Shown piece by piece: positions 23,271 through 33,902 of a stretch of DNA of 64,000 nucleotides. Below the pieces are notes generated by a model. That model did not search any database. It was not told where the DNA came from and was given only the letters and a program-made list of their open reading frames with translations. The stretch's first letter is position 1, and every line of letters starts with the position of its first letter. The position numbers and the translations under genes were made by a program. The stretch is from the NCBI GenBank assembly GCA_021292105.1, contig CM037865.1, positions 22,175,928 through 22,239,927 on the forward strand. Reading direction: 5' to 3'. Origin of the DNA: Anadara kagoshimensis. Its lineage: Eukaryota; Mollusca; Bivalvia; Arcoida; Arcidae.

Positions 23271-23419
23271 GTAAGTTGTATTTTTTAAGTTCAATATAAA
23301 TGGTTTATGAAAATTTTAGAAAAGAAGTTAATTGTCAAGTAATAATCTGACTGTTCGATGTTTAATGAAAACTTTATTCAACTGATTAAGATTTAATAAT
23401 TTGAAGTGAGTTCTTAGAT

Positions 23420-23605
23420 CAACTTCATTGAAGGGGCTTGAAAACTTGATCTACCACACTTAAAGACTTGGAAATGGAAACTTGATCAACATCACTGAAG
23501 AGCTTGGAAACTTGATAAACCTCACCAAAAAGCGTTGAAACTTGACCAGCCTCACTGAAGGGCTTGGAAATGCAATCAAACTCTTGAAGGGCTTGAAAAT
23601 TCTTC
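23420..23605 (+). repeat. Minisatellite-like repeat, ~40-bp unit
   Basis: About five diverged units of 'cactgaag.gcttggaaacttgatca.cct' lie just downstream of the membrane-protein exon, in its presumptive intron. Confidence 0.75.
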
Positions 23606-24439
23606 TGCTCCTAAGTCTAGATTACCAGATTTTTGCCATTGACCAGTGAATTTACCCTGTTACCGGTTCCTGGGATTTGAAAATTTGGTGTTCTGCCACT
23701 TCTCTTCTATAGAGTGAAATAGTACCATGATTCAGAGATCTGTAGTCCTAGACTTTTGTGTTGGGCCAGTTGAATGAAAAAGTTACTTGGTATTCTTAAT
23801 TTTTTGACAACAATTACATCAGGAATAAAATGGTATTATGTACCTGGAATGTTTATATTTCCAATTTCTGGCCATCAAAATCTCCATTGCCTACTTATTT
23901 CTGAGAAATTCTTTGGAAAACAACCTATTTAAGCAGATTTGTGAAAATTATTTTTACAAATTTTGGAAATTTGGTCACTTATAATATGGTGCATATCATC
24001 TGGAAATGTACAGCAGATTGATTATGTTTCAGATAATGGTTTGACATTGGTTTCATTTCCAATAGTATTTGCAACAAATTCATAACTACATGTACATTTA
24101 ATTATAGTTTGACAGTTGAATTTAGCTCACTTTACATAGAGTCTTGAAGAGACCATATACCATACCTTGAGCTTAAGGGACAGAAGCTGTTAATAAAATT
24201 TCAGTATTTCTGTGACCATATTAAATGTATAAGCAAGCTAAGCTGTCTTGACATCTCAGGCCCCAGTTTCAAAATCATTCCTGAAATAATATTTTCCTTA
24301 ACATAAATTTGCAAATTTGAATTTGAATTTTGTTAATTTTTAAGATATTCAGGAATTAAAAGTGTCCTTTTGCAGATCACTTCAAATATTGGAATATATA
24401 CTTTTTTTTCAATAATGTTTATTTGTTGTTCCAATGATG
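23606..24439. other. Non-coding, presumptive intron
   Basis: No exon is supported. An acceptor-like 'ccttttgcag' at 24366-24375 would open only a short hydrophobic frame. Confidence 0.4.
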
Positions 24440-24630
24440 GTTGTAATGTTTTTAATGTCCCATCAGCAATTTTTCAACAATTTAGGACAAGAGTAAGTTT
24501 ATTAACCTGTCTTGATATTAAACACAGGCAAGGGTGCAGTGTCTCAAATTTTAAAGCTGGGCAGGACTCAAACCCACAACCTTCTGCTCTCGAGGTTGAT
24601 TCTGTACCACTGCACCACTGAAGCAACCGT
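24440..24630 (-). mobile_element. tRNA-headed SINE fragment of a fourth type
   Basis: On the minus strand it begins 'ggttgcttcagtggtgcagt' and has a convincing B box 'gtgggtttgagtcct'. The body 'tttaagacaggttaataaac' does not match SINE-V, SINE-L or SINE-3. The plus-strand 83-codon frame runs through it and is not a gene. Confidence 0.55.
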
Positions 24631-24880
24631 AAAAAGTTAAGGAAATATCTTGGTTAAGAAACAATTGTGCAACTGGGGCCTGGTAATCTGTTTTGAAACA
24701 AACAAATGTTTAAGAAATATTCAATTTCTGTAGGGTTAGACAATCAATTAAGTCTAGCTTTTCAAATAAGTTGAGATATAATAGATTCTGTCTGGTCAAT
24801 AACAAAAACTAAATTGAAGTGCATTCGTAGTTTGTTAAAATAATAGAGGTTTGTATGAAATCATGAAAGTATTTGTGACA

Positions 24881-25052
24881 TACAGTCCAACCTGTCTTAA
24901 AGGCCACCTCTATATAAGGGCCACCTGCTTTTAAAGGCCAGTAAAATTTTATCCCAATTCCTTTGTAGTCATATTATTTGAACCTGTATAGATGTATAAG
25001 GGCCACTTTTACTGTTTCTCTTAGGTTGCCTTTATAGACAGGTTTGACTGTA
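24881..25052 (+). mobile_element. MITE-A copy 3
   Basis: Bounded by 'tacagtccaacctgtcttaa' and '..agacaggtttgactgta' with TA flanks. It lies in the presumptive intron after 23270. Orientation is opposite to copies 1 and 2. Confidence 0.85.
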
Positions 25053-25685
25053 ACTGCAACTGAAGTTGTTTAAATTTCAAAATGTTTTATTTTTTTCATA
25101 AATAGCATTAAAATATATTCTACTTCTTTTGCATATTTGAAGAAAATAATAAAAAAAATATAGAGATTAAAAAGCAAACAGTATTATCATGTTTAGGTGG
25201 CGTATGTGATAGTAACAAAGATGAGTGCTTTTAGTAATTGGTTTTACGTAGGTGATGGAAAGGCTGCCATATATTCTACTATTCATAAAACAAAAAACCA
25301 ATTTCATCCTAACAAATCCAATTACAATATCAATTGTTTAGAATAAAAAATATGTTTGTTAGACATTATGATGGATTTCAGTGATTTAATGGAAAAAATT
25401 GTTAATGCCATCACCAACAGGTTAAGTTTGTTGGGGAAATGCCTTTATGTGTACATTAGGGTTTCTAAATGTATTGTAAGGCTTCGATGGTAGAGAGGTC
25501 TAAAGTGTGGGAATAAAAAATAAAAAACAGCAAATAAAAAATCTGTAGATAGATATTGTGATTGATTCCAATGATTTAATAGAAAAAAAGTTATTTATGT
25601 CATGAGCAACATGATAAGTAAGTTGTTGAAATGAATGCCTTTTCTTTGTGCATTTATGATAGTGTACATTAGGATTTTTTAGTTT
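25053..25685. other. AT-rich non-coding with weak duplication
   Basis: The phrase 'gtgattgattccaatgattt' and its relative 'tgatggatttcagtgattta', each followed by 'aatngaaaaaa.tt', occur at about 25370 and 25557. This indicates a worn ~190-bp duplication. Confidence 0.45.
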
Positions 25686-25689
25686 AATT

Positions 25690-25905
25690 TTGAGGTCTTG
25701 GTGGCTTGGTGGTCTAAAGCATGTAGTTAAAGATCAAATGACTTAAAGTGCATAGGTTCAAATCCTGTTTTTTTTAACAGATTCTAATGTGCTCTATGTT
25801 TTTTGGGCACTGTGGTTCTCTCTACCATCCCAGAGCTGACTGCATTGATATAAGTGGAATAATCTTGATTTAGGCATAAAACACCATTTCTCAATTATAC
25901 TCTTA
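25690..25905 (+). mobile_element. SINE-L copy, full length
   Basis: Head 'ggtcttggtggcttggtggt' continuing 'ctaaagcatg', B box 'taggttcaaatcctg', then 'accatcccagagctgactgc' and the tail 'atataagtggaataatcttg..cataaaacaccatttctca'. Confidence 0.8.
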
Positions 25906-26162
25906 ATATATGTTGGCATTCCTATTGTTCCATGGAATGTATAGCAACAATTAACAATTATGTTACAATAAATTTTATACACCCTATTTTAGAGAGAATT
26001 AATTAGAGACTTATTTCTAAAGTTTACCAAAATGGTCGCTACTCTACCTATAAAGTAGACAGTGTGACGTCACATGGGAACTATCTATAAAATTTTAAAG
26101 TATCATCCTTAGGACTTGTGACTTTCATTTATGCTTCGGTACATCATTTTCCATCGTTTATC

Positions 26163-26215
26163 AGGTGCCTTGGTGGCCAAGTGATCTAATGCACCGGTTT
26201 TAGACCATTAGAATT
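26163..26215 (+). mobile_element. SINE-L head fragment
   Basis: Only the first ~50 bp remain: 'ggtgccttggtggccaagtg' continuing 'atctaatgcacc'. It is the closest of all copies to a tRNA-Leu/Ser A-box context. Confidence 0.5.
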
Positions 26216-26699
26216 GTGAAATTTCAGCAAACTATGTACTTCTAGCTTCTAAAACTTTTGGTTAAGGAATTTATTCATGTTCAAGCTTATATAACCATAG
26301 ATAAAAACATATTTGTCTTAAAGAAGACAGCAATAAAATGATGCATATTATATGAGTATGAATTTCTTTTTTTAGCAAACAAGTATTTAAAAAGTGGAGG
26401 TAATGATATATAATAAAAACATTAAAGTTACTTCAATTCCTTGTACATATATAAAAGATAATATTTAGAATGTTTTATTTTCACTTGTTACTGAGTTTGA
26501 CTGTTTTTTGGAGGATTTAAGAAATTTTTAGATTCGTTATGGTTTGTTGTGTGTTTATTAATGATGTTGTTTTCCATTGTTACTTTCTTCCAGTTTTACA
26601 GAGTTGTTTGTTGGAAATATTTGAAAAAATACTTGTATGTTCATTTAAATTTATGTTTATAAATTCTTTATTAGCCATCATATAACATAAAAAATCTCT

Positions 26700-26763
26700 G
26701 CGGACCTGGGTTGGGGAGTGGTCTTTAAGAATGCACATACAGATCACATTACCTGTAAATATC
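26700..26763 (+). mobile_element. SINE-L, 5' half, split by element F
   Basis: 'ggacctgggttggggagtgg' continuing 'tctttaagaatgc' and 'cagatcacattacct' form the head. The copy resumes after element F at 27669 with 'catccaaatcccacttgg'. Joining order is inferred from other SINE-L copies. Confidence 0.65.
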
Positions 26764-27668
26764 TACAGTAGAACTTCGATAACGCAAACTTCGATATCTT
26801 GAATACCACGGATAACTCGAAGTCATTATTTTGTCCCAACCGGTTTTCTATATAAACTATATAAATACAACCTCGATAACTCAAACACCTATAACTCGAA
26901 TACCCCCGATAACTCGAAGTAATGTTAAGGTGCAAAATTAAAAATTATAGGAAAAACAACCTTCTAAAACTCGAAATATTTTTAACAATTGGTGACCAAT
27001 AGAACTTTTTAGTGAGAACACAGTAAATAATCGACAATTAGCTATAATACTTCTGTATAATCCGATTAATGATTGGAGAAGTGGTACAGATCAAAGGTTT
27101 TGCTACTGTATTAATTAGTTTAAGTTAAAGGATTAGTACTCTGTGCCATAATGGGCGATGAAGTGTAACCTTGTACTCCCTCAGTAGAAGCCGAGTTTTG
27201 TGCCGCTGGCGACAACAACAAATTTTCAGACGATTTAAGCTGGGTTTTAGTGACTGACACATGGTAGGCACACTAGTTTTATAATTTCTATAAAATGTTC
27301 GTCTTGTTTTGTATATTATAACATACAATGTACATGGATATGTTTATCTGATTCAGTTCTTTGAATGCATTACAGTCGTGTATTAGTAATACACATTTTG
27401 TGTATTTCATGTATGCGTTTGTTGTCGCCATCAGTCCTTATAAAAACATAATTAACAATTTAATTTTAATTCATTTATTATTTTTTGTAATACCGGTACA
27501 TATTACACCAGTGTATCGGTAAACAGTTTTACACCATCCATAATTTCTCCCAAAGAAATGAAAGTTACATTGTGACGTCATCCTTCAACTTCGAAAACTC
27601 GAACACCCCGATAACTCGAAGTCATCATCGAAGCCCCGTGCACTTCAAGTTATCGATTTTCTACTGTA
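26764..27668. mobile_element. Element F, Tigger/pogo-like inverted-repeat element
   Basis: Left end 'tacagtagaacttcgataac' and right end 'agttatcgattttctactgta', flanked by TA. Sub-terminal 'gataactcgaagtcat' occurs on both sides in inverse and direct forms, such as 'ccacggataactcgaagtca' and 'ccccgataactcgaagtcat'. The terminal CAGT(N)GAACTTCGATAAC pattern resembles Tigger/pogo ends. At about 905 bp it has no transposase-length frame (the longest is 67 codons), so it is non-autonomous. Confidence 0.75.
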
Positions 27669-27750
27669 CATCCAAATCCCACTTGGCCAGTTCTTAGTGC
27701 GAGAAAGTTAGTCAATTCATTTCCAAAAGGTTGGTGGTTTTCCAATCTGA
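27669..27750 (+). mobile_element. SINE-L, 3' half, continued
   Basis: Continues the copy interrupted by element F: 'catccaaatcccacttggcc', 'gcgagaaagttagtcaattc', 'aaggttggtggttttcc'. It then passes directly into the tandem tail array. Confidence 0.65.
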
Positions 27751-28022
27751 CTGTCTCAATGTAAGTGAAATAATCTTGACTGGGGTGTAAAACACCATTA
27801 CTCCACTCCCACCATTCCAGACCTGACTGTCTGGATGTAAGTGAAATAATCTTGACTGGGGTGTGAAACACCATTACTCCACTCCACCATCCCTGAACTG
27901 ATTGTCTGGATGTAAGTGAAAAAATCTTGACTTGGGTGTAAAACACCATTACTCCACTCCACCATCCCTGAACTGACTGCCTGGATATAAGTGAAATTAT
28001 CTTGACTGGGGTGTAAACCACT
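27751..28022 (+). repeat. Tandem array of SINE-L tail, ~75-bp unit, 3.6 copies
   Basis: Units begin 'ctg(a/t)ctg(t/c)ct(g/c)(g/a)at(g/a)taagtga' at 27751, 27827, 27901 and 27976. Each runs through 'ataatcttgactggggtgta', 'aaacaccattactccactcc' and 'accatccctgaactga'. The overlapping minus-strand frames of 78 and 123 codons are repeats of the same peptide and not genes. Confidence 0.9.
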
Positions 28023-28190
28023 CAAATAAATCACTTTCTTTTGGGCTTTTTAGATCCATTTAAAATTTTTAATTTTTTTTTGCTGATGAATATACATATA
28101 TACATTTTAAAAAATACTATGAGTCTTGAGTGTCTATTTCATGTATAAAGTCTTTTGCGTTTAGGAAACTGATAGCTTATTTATCCAATT

Positions 28191-28231
28191 ATTGCAGATC
28201 GGGGAGGTCATATGTTGTTCAGAGTTTTTAA
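28191..28231 (+). CDS. Possible terminal exon of the membrane-protein gene
   Basis: An acceptor 'ccaattattgcag' (ending 28197) is followed by A|TCG GGG AGG TCA TAT.. . That is exactly the phase needed to complete the AG left by the exon ending at 23270. It would add Arg then SGRSYVVQSF and a TAA stop at 28229-28231. A possible poly(A) signal AATAAA lies at 28504. The open stretch is only ten codons, so chance is a real possibility; acceptors at 24375 and 26592 would also give short open tails. An RNA read across the junction would decide. Confidence 0.3.
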
Positions 28232-28503
28232 AAATTTATTTCCCAAGTGACTTACAAACTGAATTTTGTCCTAAAGGTTAGAAAGCAATAATTATATAAA
28301 CCTGCAGTTCAAAAATAAGCCCCAGACTTTAACCCAATATTTGATTCCATGATATATGTGACCTTTTAGCTGTTTGTCCAGAAAATTTCAGAAATATTGG
28401 AAAATTGATGATGATACAAAAATAGCTTCTAGTTAGGGGATGTATATTATTGGATAAAAGCTATTTACTTTTAACATGATTTACACTTGAGGATACTTAG
28501 TGA

Positions 28504-28509
28504 AATAAA
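28504..28509 (+). promoter_or_regulatory. Candidate poly(A) signal AATAAA
   Basis: The canonical hexamer sits about 270 bp after the possible stop at 28231. In DNA this AT-rich such hexamers are common, so the evidence is positional only. Confidence 0.2.
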
Positions 28510-29450
28510 TCTTAAAGATTAAGGTGTTAATTACTTGTGTTAATTTTATCACACCCCCATCACATATTTCCCCTCACTCCCATCACATATCTCCCCATTC
28601 CCCAACCCCTTAATAGTCATGGATGTTGAAAGTTTGGACCATTCAAATTAGAGGTTTTTCTACAAAGCTAAGTTAGATAATGTCCCCAGTGATTTTGTTT
28701 TGATTTTCATTACTACCTTTTACTGTTTAGATTGAGAAAATTTAGACTTTTATACTGTGTTTGCCAGTTTCAATGGAACCACAGTGCTGTGTCAGTAGTG
28801 TAGATTTGACATAACAAATACATGTTCTAAAACTGTGCTATAATTAGTTTGAATTTTATTAATTTTGATTAAAATGTTAGTCATGTAAAGATATACAAAC
28901 GTTTGAATTCTGAATTTTGATCACTTTTAGCATAATTCTGAAAATTACAAATTTGAAAAACCAGATGATGAAAAGAACAATGTTAAGCATATATGGAACA
29001 TTTAAACACCTGTCTTAATGGACAGGTGGTCTTTATACAAAGTTATACTGTATACCTCAAGCTGTAAACAGTGTTTCATGGAGTTGGTATTGTTTCCATT
29101 TCAATCCTACAAGAGTTATCTTTCATGTATTAGGTTTTCATAAAATATCAATTGTGATAGGTTGGAGATATATAATAATTTTATCAGTCCTCTGATGATG
29201 TTCACTAATCCATAAGATAAAAAAAAACATGTATTTCTAGTCTTGATCCATGCAGACAATAACTGACTGGAATTCTGTATGTTTGTTTTTTCCACAGTTA
29301 GTATAATGGGACTGGACATCAGCTGGGGCATTGAGTGATCAGTAAACATATATTAGGCTTTTAGCACTTAAACCAAGTCATAAACGCCACTTACTTACTA
29401 TCATGAATAGCGATAAGAGGCAAAAAGTTGCTATAGCATTTCATGATGTA
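28510..29450. other. Non-coding stretch with a MITE-A remnant
   Basis: At 29008-29053 'cacctgtcttaatggacagg' and 'ggtctttatac..actgtata' resemble a MITE-A end. The rest shows nothing recognisable. Confidence 0.4.
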
Positions 29451-29451
29451 C

Positions 29452-29645
29452 GTCCGTCTATCCATCCATCTTATAACCTTCCATCCATTCATTCATCCAT
29501 CGATCCATTCATGTATTTATCCTATCCATCTATCTACTCATCTATTTACCAATCCATTAATACATTTATTCATCTCTTATTTTCAATCTATCCATCAACC
29601 CATCATAATCATCTGATAGCCATCTATCCAACCATCCATCACAGC
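29452..29645 (+). repeat. Degenerate (ATCC)n/(CCAT)n microsatellite
   Basis: 'catccatc', 'atctatc' and 'attcatcc' variants fill about 190 bp, generating an 85-codon frame of Pro/Ser/Ile/His repeats that is not a gene. Confidence 0.85.
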
Positions 29646-30263
29646 TTAATTAAATTCTAATATGGTAATTTACTTTACCCACACACCGAATAATAAAATA
29701 TACATTTAAATATGGAACTAATTCTAAATTTCAATCACATTTGTCTCCCTTTCTACATATATTTTTTGGTGTATCTAGCTACAGTCAGTTGGGATTCATG
29801 TATAACTCAATTTACTTGGGGTTTGAAGTGTGTTAAATTAATACTACTGCAAATTGTGAAATTTTCACATAATTCAACACGAGAAGCAAAATTTTAAGGT
29901 ATCTGCATATTTTAATTTTTTCACGACATAACAGTCAAAGATATGCAAATTAATTATTTTAATATTAAATATTCATAAAAGTTTTATTTTTCACATTGTT
30001 TTACTCTTGTGAATTTTCACAAGTCAAATACAAAAATTTCTCGCGTTACAACACTAGTATATTAATCTATAAACTATATATATTTTAGAAATAATTTGAA
30101 ACGGAAGTCGGATAGCAGGTAACAATTTACTGTGTTTATGTTGAAAACTTGATGATAAAAAATAATCAGATCGTTGAGATTTATTTAAGAGTTTAATTTT
30201 GTGTTGCTAGTTTTATGTTACAGGAATTTGTTTCTAGTTGGATTATTAATATGTTTTCTTCAT
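29646..30263. other. AT-rich non-coding stretch
   Basis: Nothing beyond A/T tracts is recognised; a 61-codon frame at 29712 lacks support. Confidence 0.4.
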
Positions 30264-30452
30264 TGCAGTAAAACCTCAATTAATTGCCACCATTTACAAT
30301 GTATTTAATCAAATTTTGGCATTATAACATATAAGGGTTTGGTAATAAATGGAGGGATATCTTAAAAGAAATAAAAAGAGTGAGAGTTCAAAATACTGTG
30401 GCAATAAGTGAGTTACTAGTAGCTAGGGACATTATAATGAGGTTTTACTGTA
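30264..30452 (+). mobile_element. MITE-B copy 2
   Basis: Ends 'cagtaaaacctcaattaatt' and 'cattataatgaggttttactg'. Interior 'gccaccattt', 'aaattttggcattataacat' and 'gggtttggtaataaatggag' match the family. Confidence 0.85.
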
Positions 30453-31204
30453 CTTTGAATGAAGTATCATTGTTCAAATATAGTGTCTCTTAAGCTTTTG
30501 AATTAAAACCTGTTGACTGCATGAGAGAAAAAAGATTTTAGCTTACCAGTCAAAATTGCAAAAGAACTATTTGTCAAACCCCTGGTTTGCCTCAGAACGT
30601 CAGTGTCCAATATTGAGTTTATGTGACAACCTCTTTCAAATGTTCCTTTTATACATTTGAGATTTCTGGTAGACATAGTTGAGATCTCAGGTTTCTTTGT
30701 CAAGGGACAGCTTAGGTCTTCATATTACTGAGTTTGTTGCCTGTAATCATAAATGTATATAATGCAGAAGAATATCGAGAACACTGAAAATTCATTCCTT
30801 AAGATTTCAGAATAGAAAAGACAGTGACAAAAGAAAAAAACAATATGCAACCTAACCTGTCAACAACATATGTAAAGTTTGTAACTTGATAAGGTGTACA
30901 TGAACATGACAAAAAGCCAGGCACCAACAAGAACACATTTTTAAGAGCAATAACCATGGGGATTCAACAAGGGAAATATAAGTATGAGGGAAAAGTGATT
31001 TTTGAGGGAGATACCCTGCATTTTCAGGTGGATCAACCATTCAAATTAACTGTTATATAACTGAGATATAATAATATATTTTAGGGAGTCACTACTGACA
31101 ATCACAGATGGGTAAATACATTCTAAAATACTTTGTTCTGTTATTGTTTTGTTATTGTTATTTATGTTTGGAATTTTCAATACATTTTGTATAATTTTTT
31201 ATAA
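30453..31204. other. Non-coding stretch
   Basis: No repeat or exon is recognised. A GGGAGATA motif occurs on the plus strand at 31008. Confidence 0.4.
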
Positions 31205-31515
31205 CCCCTGCAAACTAAGTTTAAGGGAGATATGTATATAGGAGTCAGCATTTCTGTCTGTCCTTTTGTCTGTCTGTTTTTGTCAGTGTAAAATCATATC
31301 TGATCCAGTTTTTAACAAATGTTAACCAACATAAGACAACATTTTTGTAACATATTTAGCTATGTAGGTCAAAGTTCAAGGTCCCATGGTGAAATCCTAG
31401 TTAGGGGCTGTGGGTATTTTGCTATCATGAGACAGTTCAAGTTATCATTATCCCCCCTCTTTCGAAGAAAAAGAGGAATATTAAATTCGAATTTCTTTCC
31501 ATTCATTCATCCAAA
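31205..31515 (+). mobile_element. Element I copy
   Basis: Contains 'aagggagatatgtatatagg', 'tgtctgtccttttgtctgtc', 'gtaggtcaaagttcaaggtc' and 'ctatcatgagacagttcaag', and near its end 'tcccccctctttcgaagaaa' with 'aagagg'. The order agrees with 15838-16165. The 75-codon frame is part of the repeat. Confidence 0.5.
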
Positions 31516-32394
31516 ATTCTTGTCTGCGCTAATTCTCCAAAACTAGAAAGCACTATTTCATGAAACTTGGTGCAAAGCATCAACAAAGATAGGAGATGTG
31601 CATATCATTAACTGGTGTTGGTTTGCTCATTTTATGGCTTTTTAACGGAAAAACTTAAAATGGTTAAATTTTCTTGTTATTATCTTAAATGTTTTTAAGA
31701 ATTTGAGAACAATGAGAAGTAAATGTAATTCTGTGTTTGACAAGGGAGATAATTATAGAAGTTATTTATCAACCAGTGTACTACTTGGTGACTTCATAAT
31801 ATCTTAATTTGTATACATGTATAAAAATCACTCACAGGTCTCTCTCAGTTTGGCAATGAAGAATACAAAATGAAATATCAGTCAAAAAAAAAGAAAACCC
31901 TGATAGATTATTTAGCATATGTAACCATGCTTTTACATCTTTATTTAGTGATGAAAATAATCTAGAATGGGAAATTATTATAAATTTTACCAAGACAAAA
32001 TTGTGTATTCAGTATATTCTATGTATTTACATGCTTCAGGTTCAGATTAACGTGATTTACATGTGACACTAAATCTGTGTACTGTTGTCCTTAAGATTTA
32101 CGACACCTACATTTTAACTCTATGTATCATATTCCAATTATTGATTTTTTTTTCAATGTGACAGATTTATTTAATTTTTAATTTATTATCACTTTGTATG
32201 CCTGTTTCACTTCAAAAAGACAAATGTTCCCGACAGTCGCATTACATTTCTTTTTCTCGGTGACGATAATTTGCAATGTGATTTCCCAAGCGATGTCAAA
32301 ACCTTATTTCTTTTGCTGAGGCTGAAAGGTGATAATTACATAAACACAAGGATGTAATTCTTGTAAGTGAATTGTACGAATGATAAATGGAAAA
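31516..32394. other. Non-coding; one more complex island
   Basis: 31550-31650 ('catgaaacttggtgcaaagc') resembles the interior of the element G/H class. 32215-32345 is non-repetitive and retains several CpGs; it could be a conserved non-coding segment, but there is no direct evidence. Confidence 0.35.
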
Positions 32395-32649
32395 TTGATA
32401 TAAATAATGCATAGGGGTTGAGAAGAAAATGGCTAAAATGCTGACATTTTCGTTTATACTATTGCTTATAATTATATTGGTATCTCTTGAAAGTACATAA
32501 TATAATAATTTACAATATTGCTGCTTATAAGCTGCTTATTATATTTAATTAAAAAGAAAAAAGAAAATTATGAATACTTTTACCTGTTCCATGACTAGCT
32601 GGTATAGGGATTGTGAAGAAAATATGTGAAATGCTGACATTTCTCTACC

Positions 32650-32829
32650 TACAGTTCAACCTGCCTTACAGGCCACCTTAATAAGGGTCACCTGCTTATA
32701 AAGGCCAGTAGAATTGTGTCCCAATTGTATATTATTCATATTATTTGAACCTGTATATAAAGGCCACCTCTATATAAAGGCCACTTTTAATGGTTCCCTT
32801 GGGTGGCTTTATATATAGGTTTGACTGTA
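32650..32829 (+). mobile_element. MITE-A copy 4
   Basis: 'tacagttcaacctgccttac' to 'ggctttatatataggtttga' plus 'ctgta'. It is inserted after the array phrase 'ctgacatttctctacc'. Confidence 0.85.
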
Positions 32830-33060
32830 TTAATATGATTATGATTATTGGTATCTCGAAATTTCATGATATAATAATATACAACAGTGCTGCTTATAAG
32901 CAAAAAATTTAATAGATAAAAAATTATCAGCACTGTTATCTGGTTCAATCAGTAGCTTGTATGAAGCTTAACAAAGATTTAATTTTTTAAAGATACTGGA
33001 TACAGTTGGACTTTCATTACTGATATACTTATATTGCTGATTATTCCATAAATTTCAATC

Positions 33061-33239
33061 ACAGCCCAACCTGCCTAAAAGGCCACCTCTAAATAAGAGC
33101 CACCTGCTTATTAAGGCCAGTAGAATTGTATCCCAATTGTGCTTTATTCATATATGAACCTGTGTATAAAGGCTACCTGTCTATAATGGACACTTTTACT
33201 GGTTGCCTTTGGTGACCTTTATAGAAAGGTTTGACTGCA
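33061..33239 (+). mobile_element. MITE-A copy 5
   Basis: 'acagcccaacctgcctaaaa' to 'atagaaaggtttgactgca'. Its terminal TA has mutated to CA on both sides, suggesting an older copy. Confidence 0.8.
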
Positions 33240-33253
33240 CTTTTAATCTCATA

Positions 33254-33444
33254 TACAGTTAAACCTCGATTCATCGCCACCATTTGTTCAGTCAAATTTT
33301 GGCGTTATAAAGGGATTTGGCGATAAATTGGGGAAGGCAGATAAAGAAAAACATAAACAAAATGGATTTTGGGACTTCAAAATAGTGTGGCTATAAGCGA
33401 GGTGGCAAAGTTATCGAGGGGCATTATAACGAGGTTTTACTGTA
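33254..33444 (+). mobile_element. MITE-B copy 3
   Basis: 'tacagttaaacctcgattca' to 'cgaggttttactgta'. It keeps matching CpG-containing ends (ctcgatt / aacgagg) and the interior 'gggatttggcgataaattgg', so it is close to the presumed family consensus. Confidence 0.9.
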
Positions 33445-33902
33445 GATAGGACATAATGTCCGTTATTGATATTAATAATATAAGATTTGAGAAGTAAATT
33501 GGAGAAATACTGACATTTGCCATATTTAATATTATAGTTATAGTATGATAATATTGTTTATGAAAATCTCTCTTAATATCTTAATGTTATACAATATTGC
33601 TCTCTTCTTAATAAATCTCAAAATATCAACAAATTTTTCCTAGCTCATCTAAGGATCAAGGCAATTGCTTAACAAAAGATTTCTTTAATACACTCATAGT
33701 ATGTTTACACATTAATTAAATACTTATATTGTGAAAAATTTTGTAACCTTTAACCACTAATAAGCTTGTATTTATATAAAATTAGTGATTGATAAAAAGT
33801 ATTATTCAAAATTAAAGAGATTAAAAATTAACTTAATATATTTGCATCATATAATATTATTGCTTGTGTTAATGTCTCAAATATCATGATATTATAATGA
33901 TA

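Noticed and set aside
24366-24412. Alternative next exon after 23270
   Set aside because: The acceptor 'ccttttgcag' gives an in-phase but T-run-driven hydrophobic tail; less convincing than 28198.
26580-26625. Alternative next exon after 23270
   Set aside because: The acceptor 'actttcttccag' is strong and the phase is open for nine codons, but nothing else supports it; kept only as a competing possibility.
27650-28021. 123-codon minus-strand frame with repeated peptide
   Set aside because: Reads through the SINE-L tail array; the repeat unit is about three times 25 codons, so frames stay open by periodicity.
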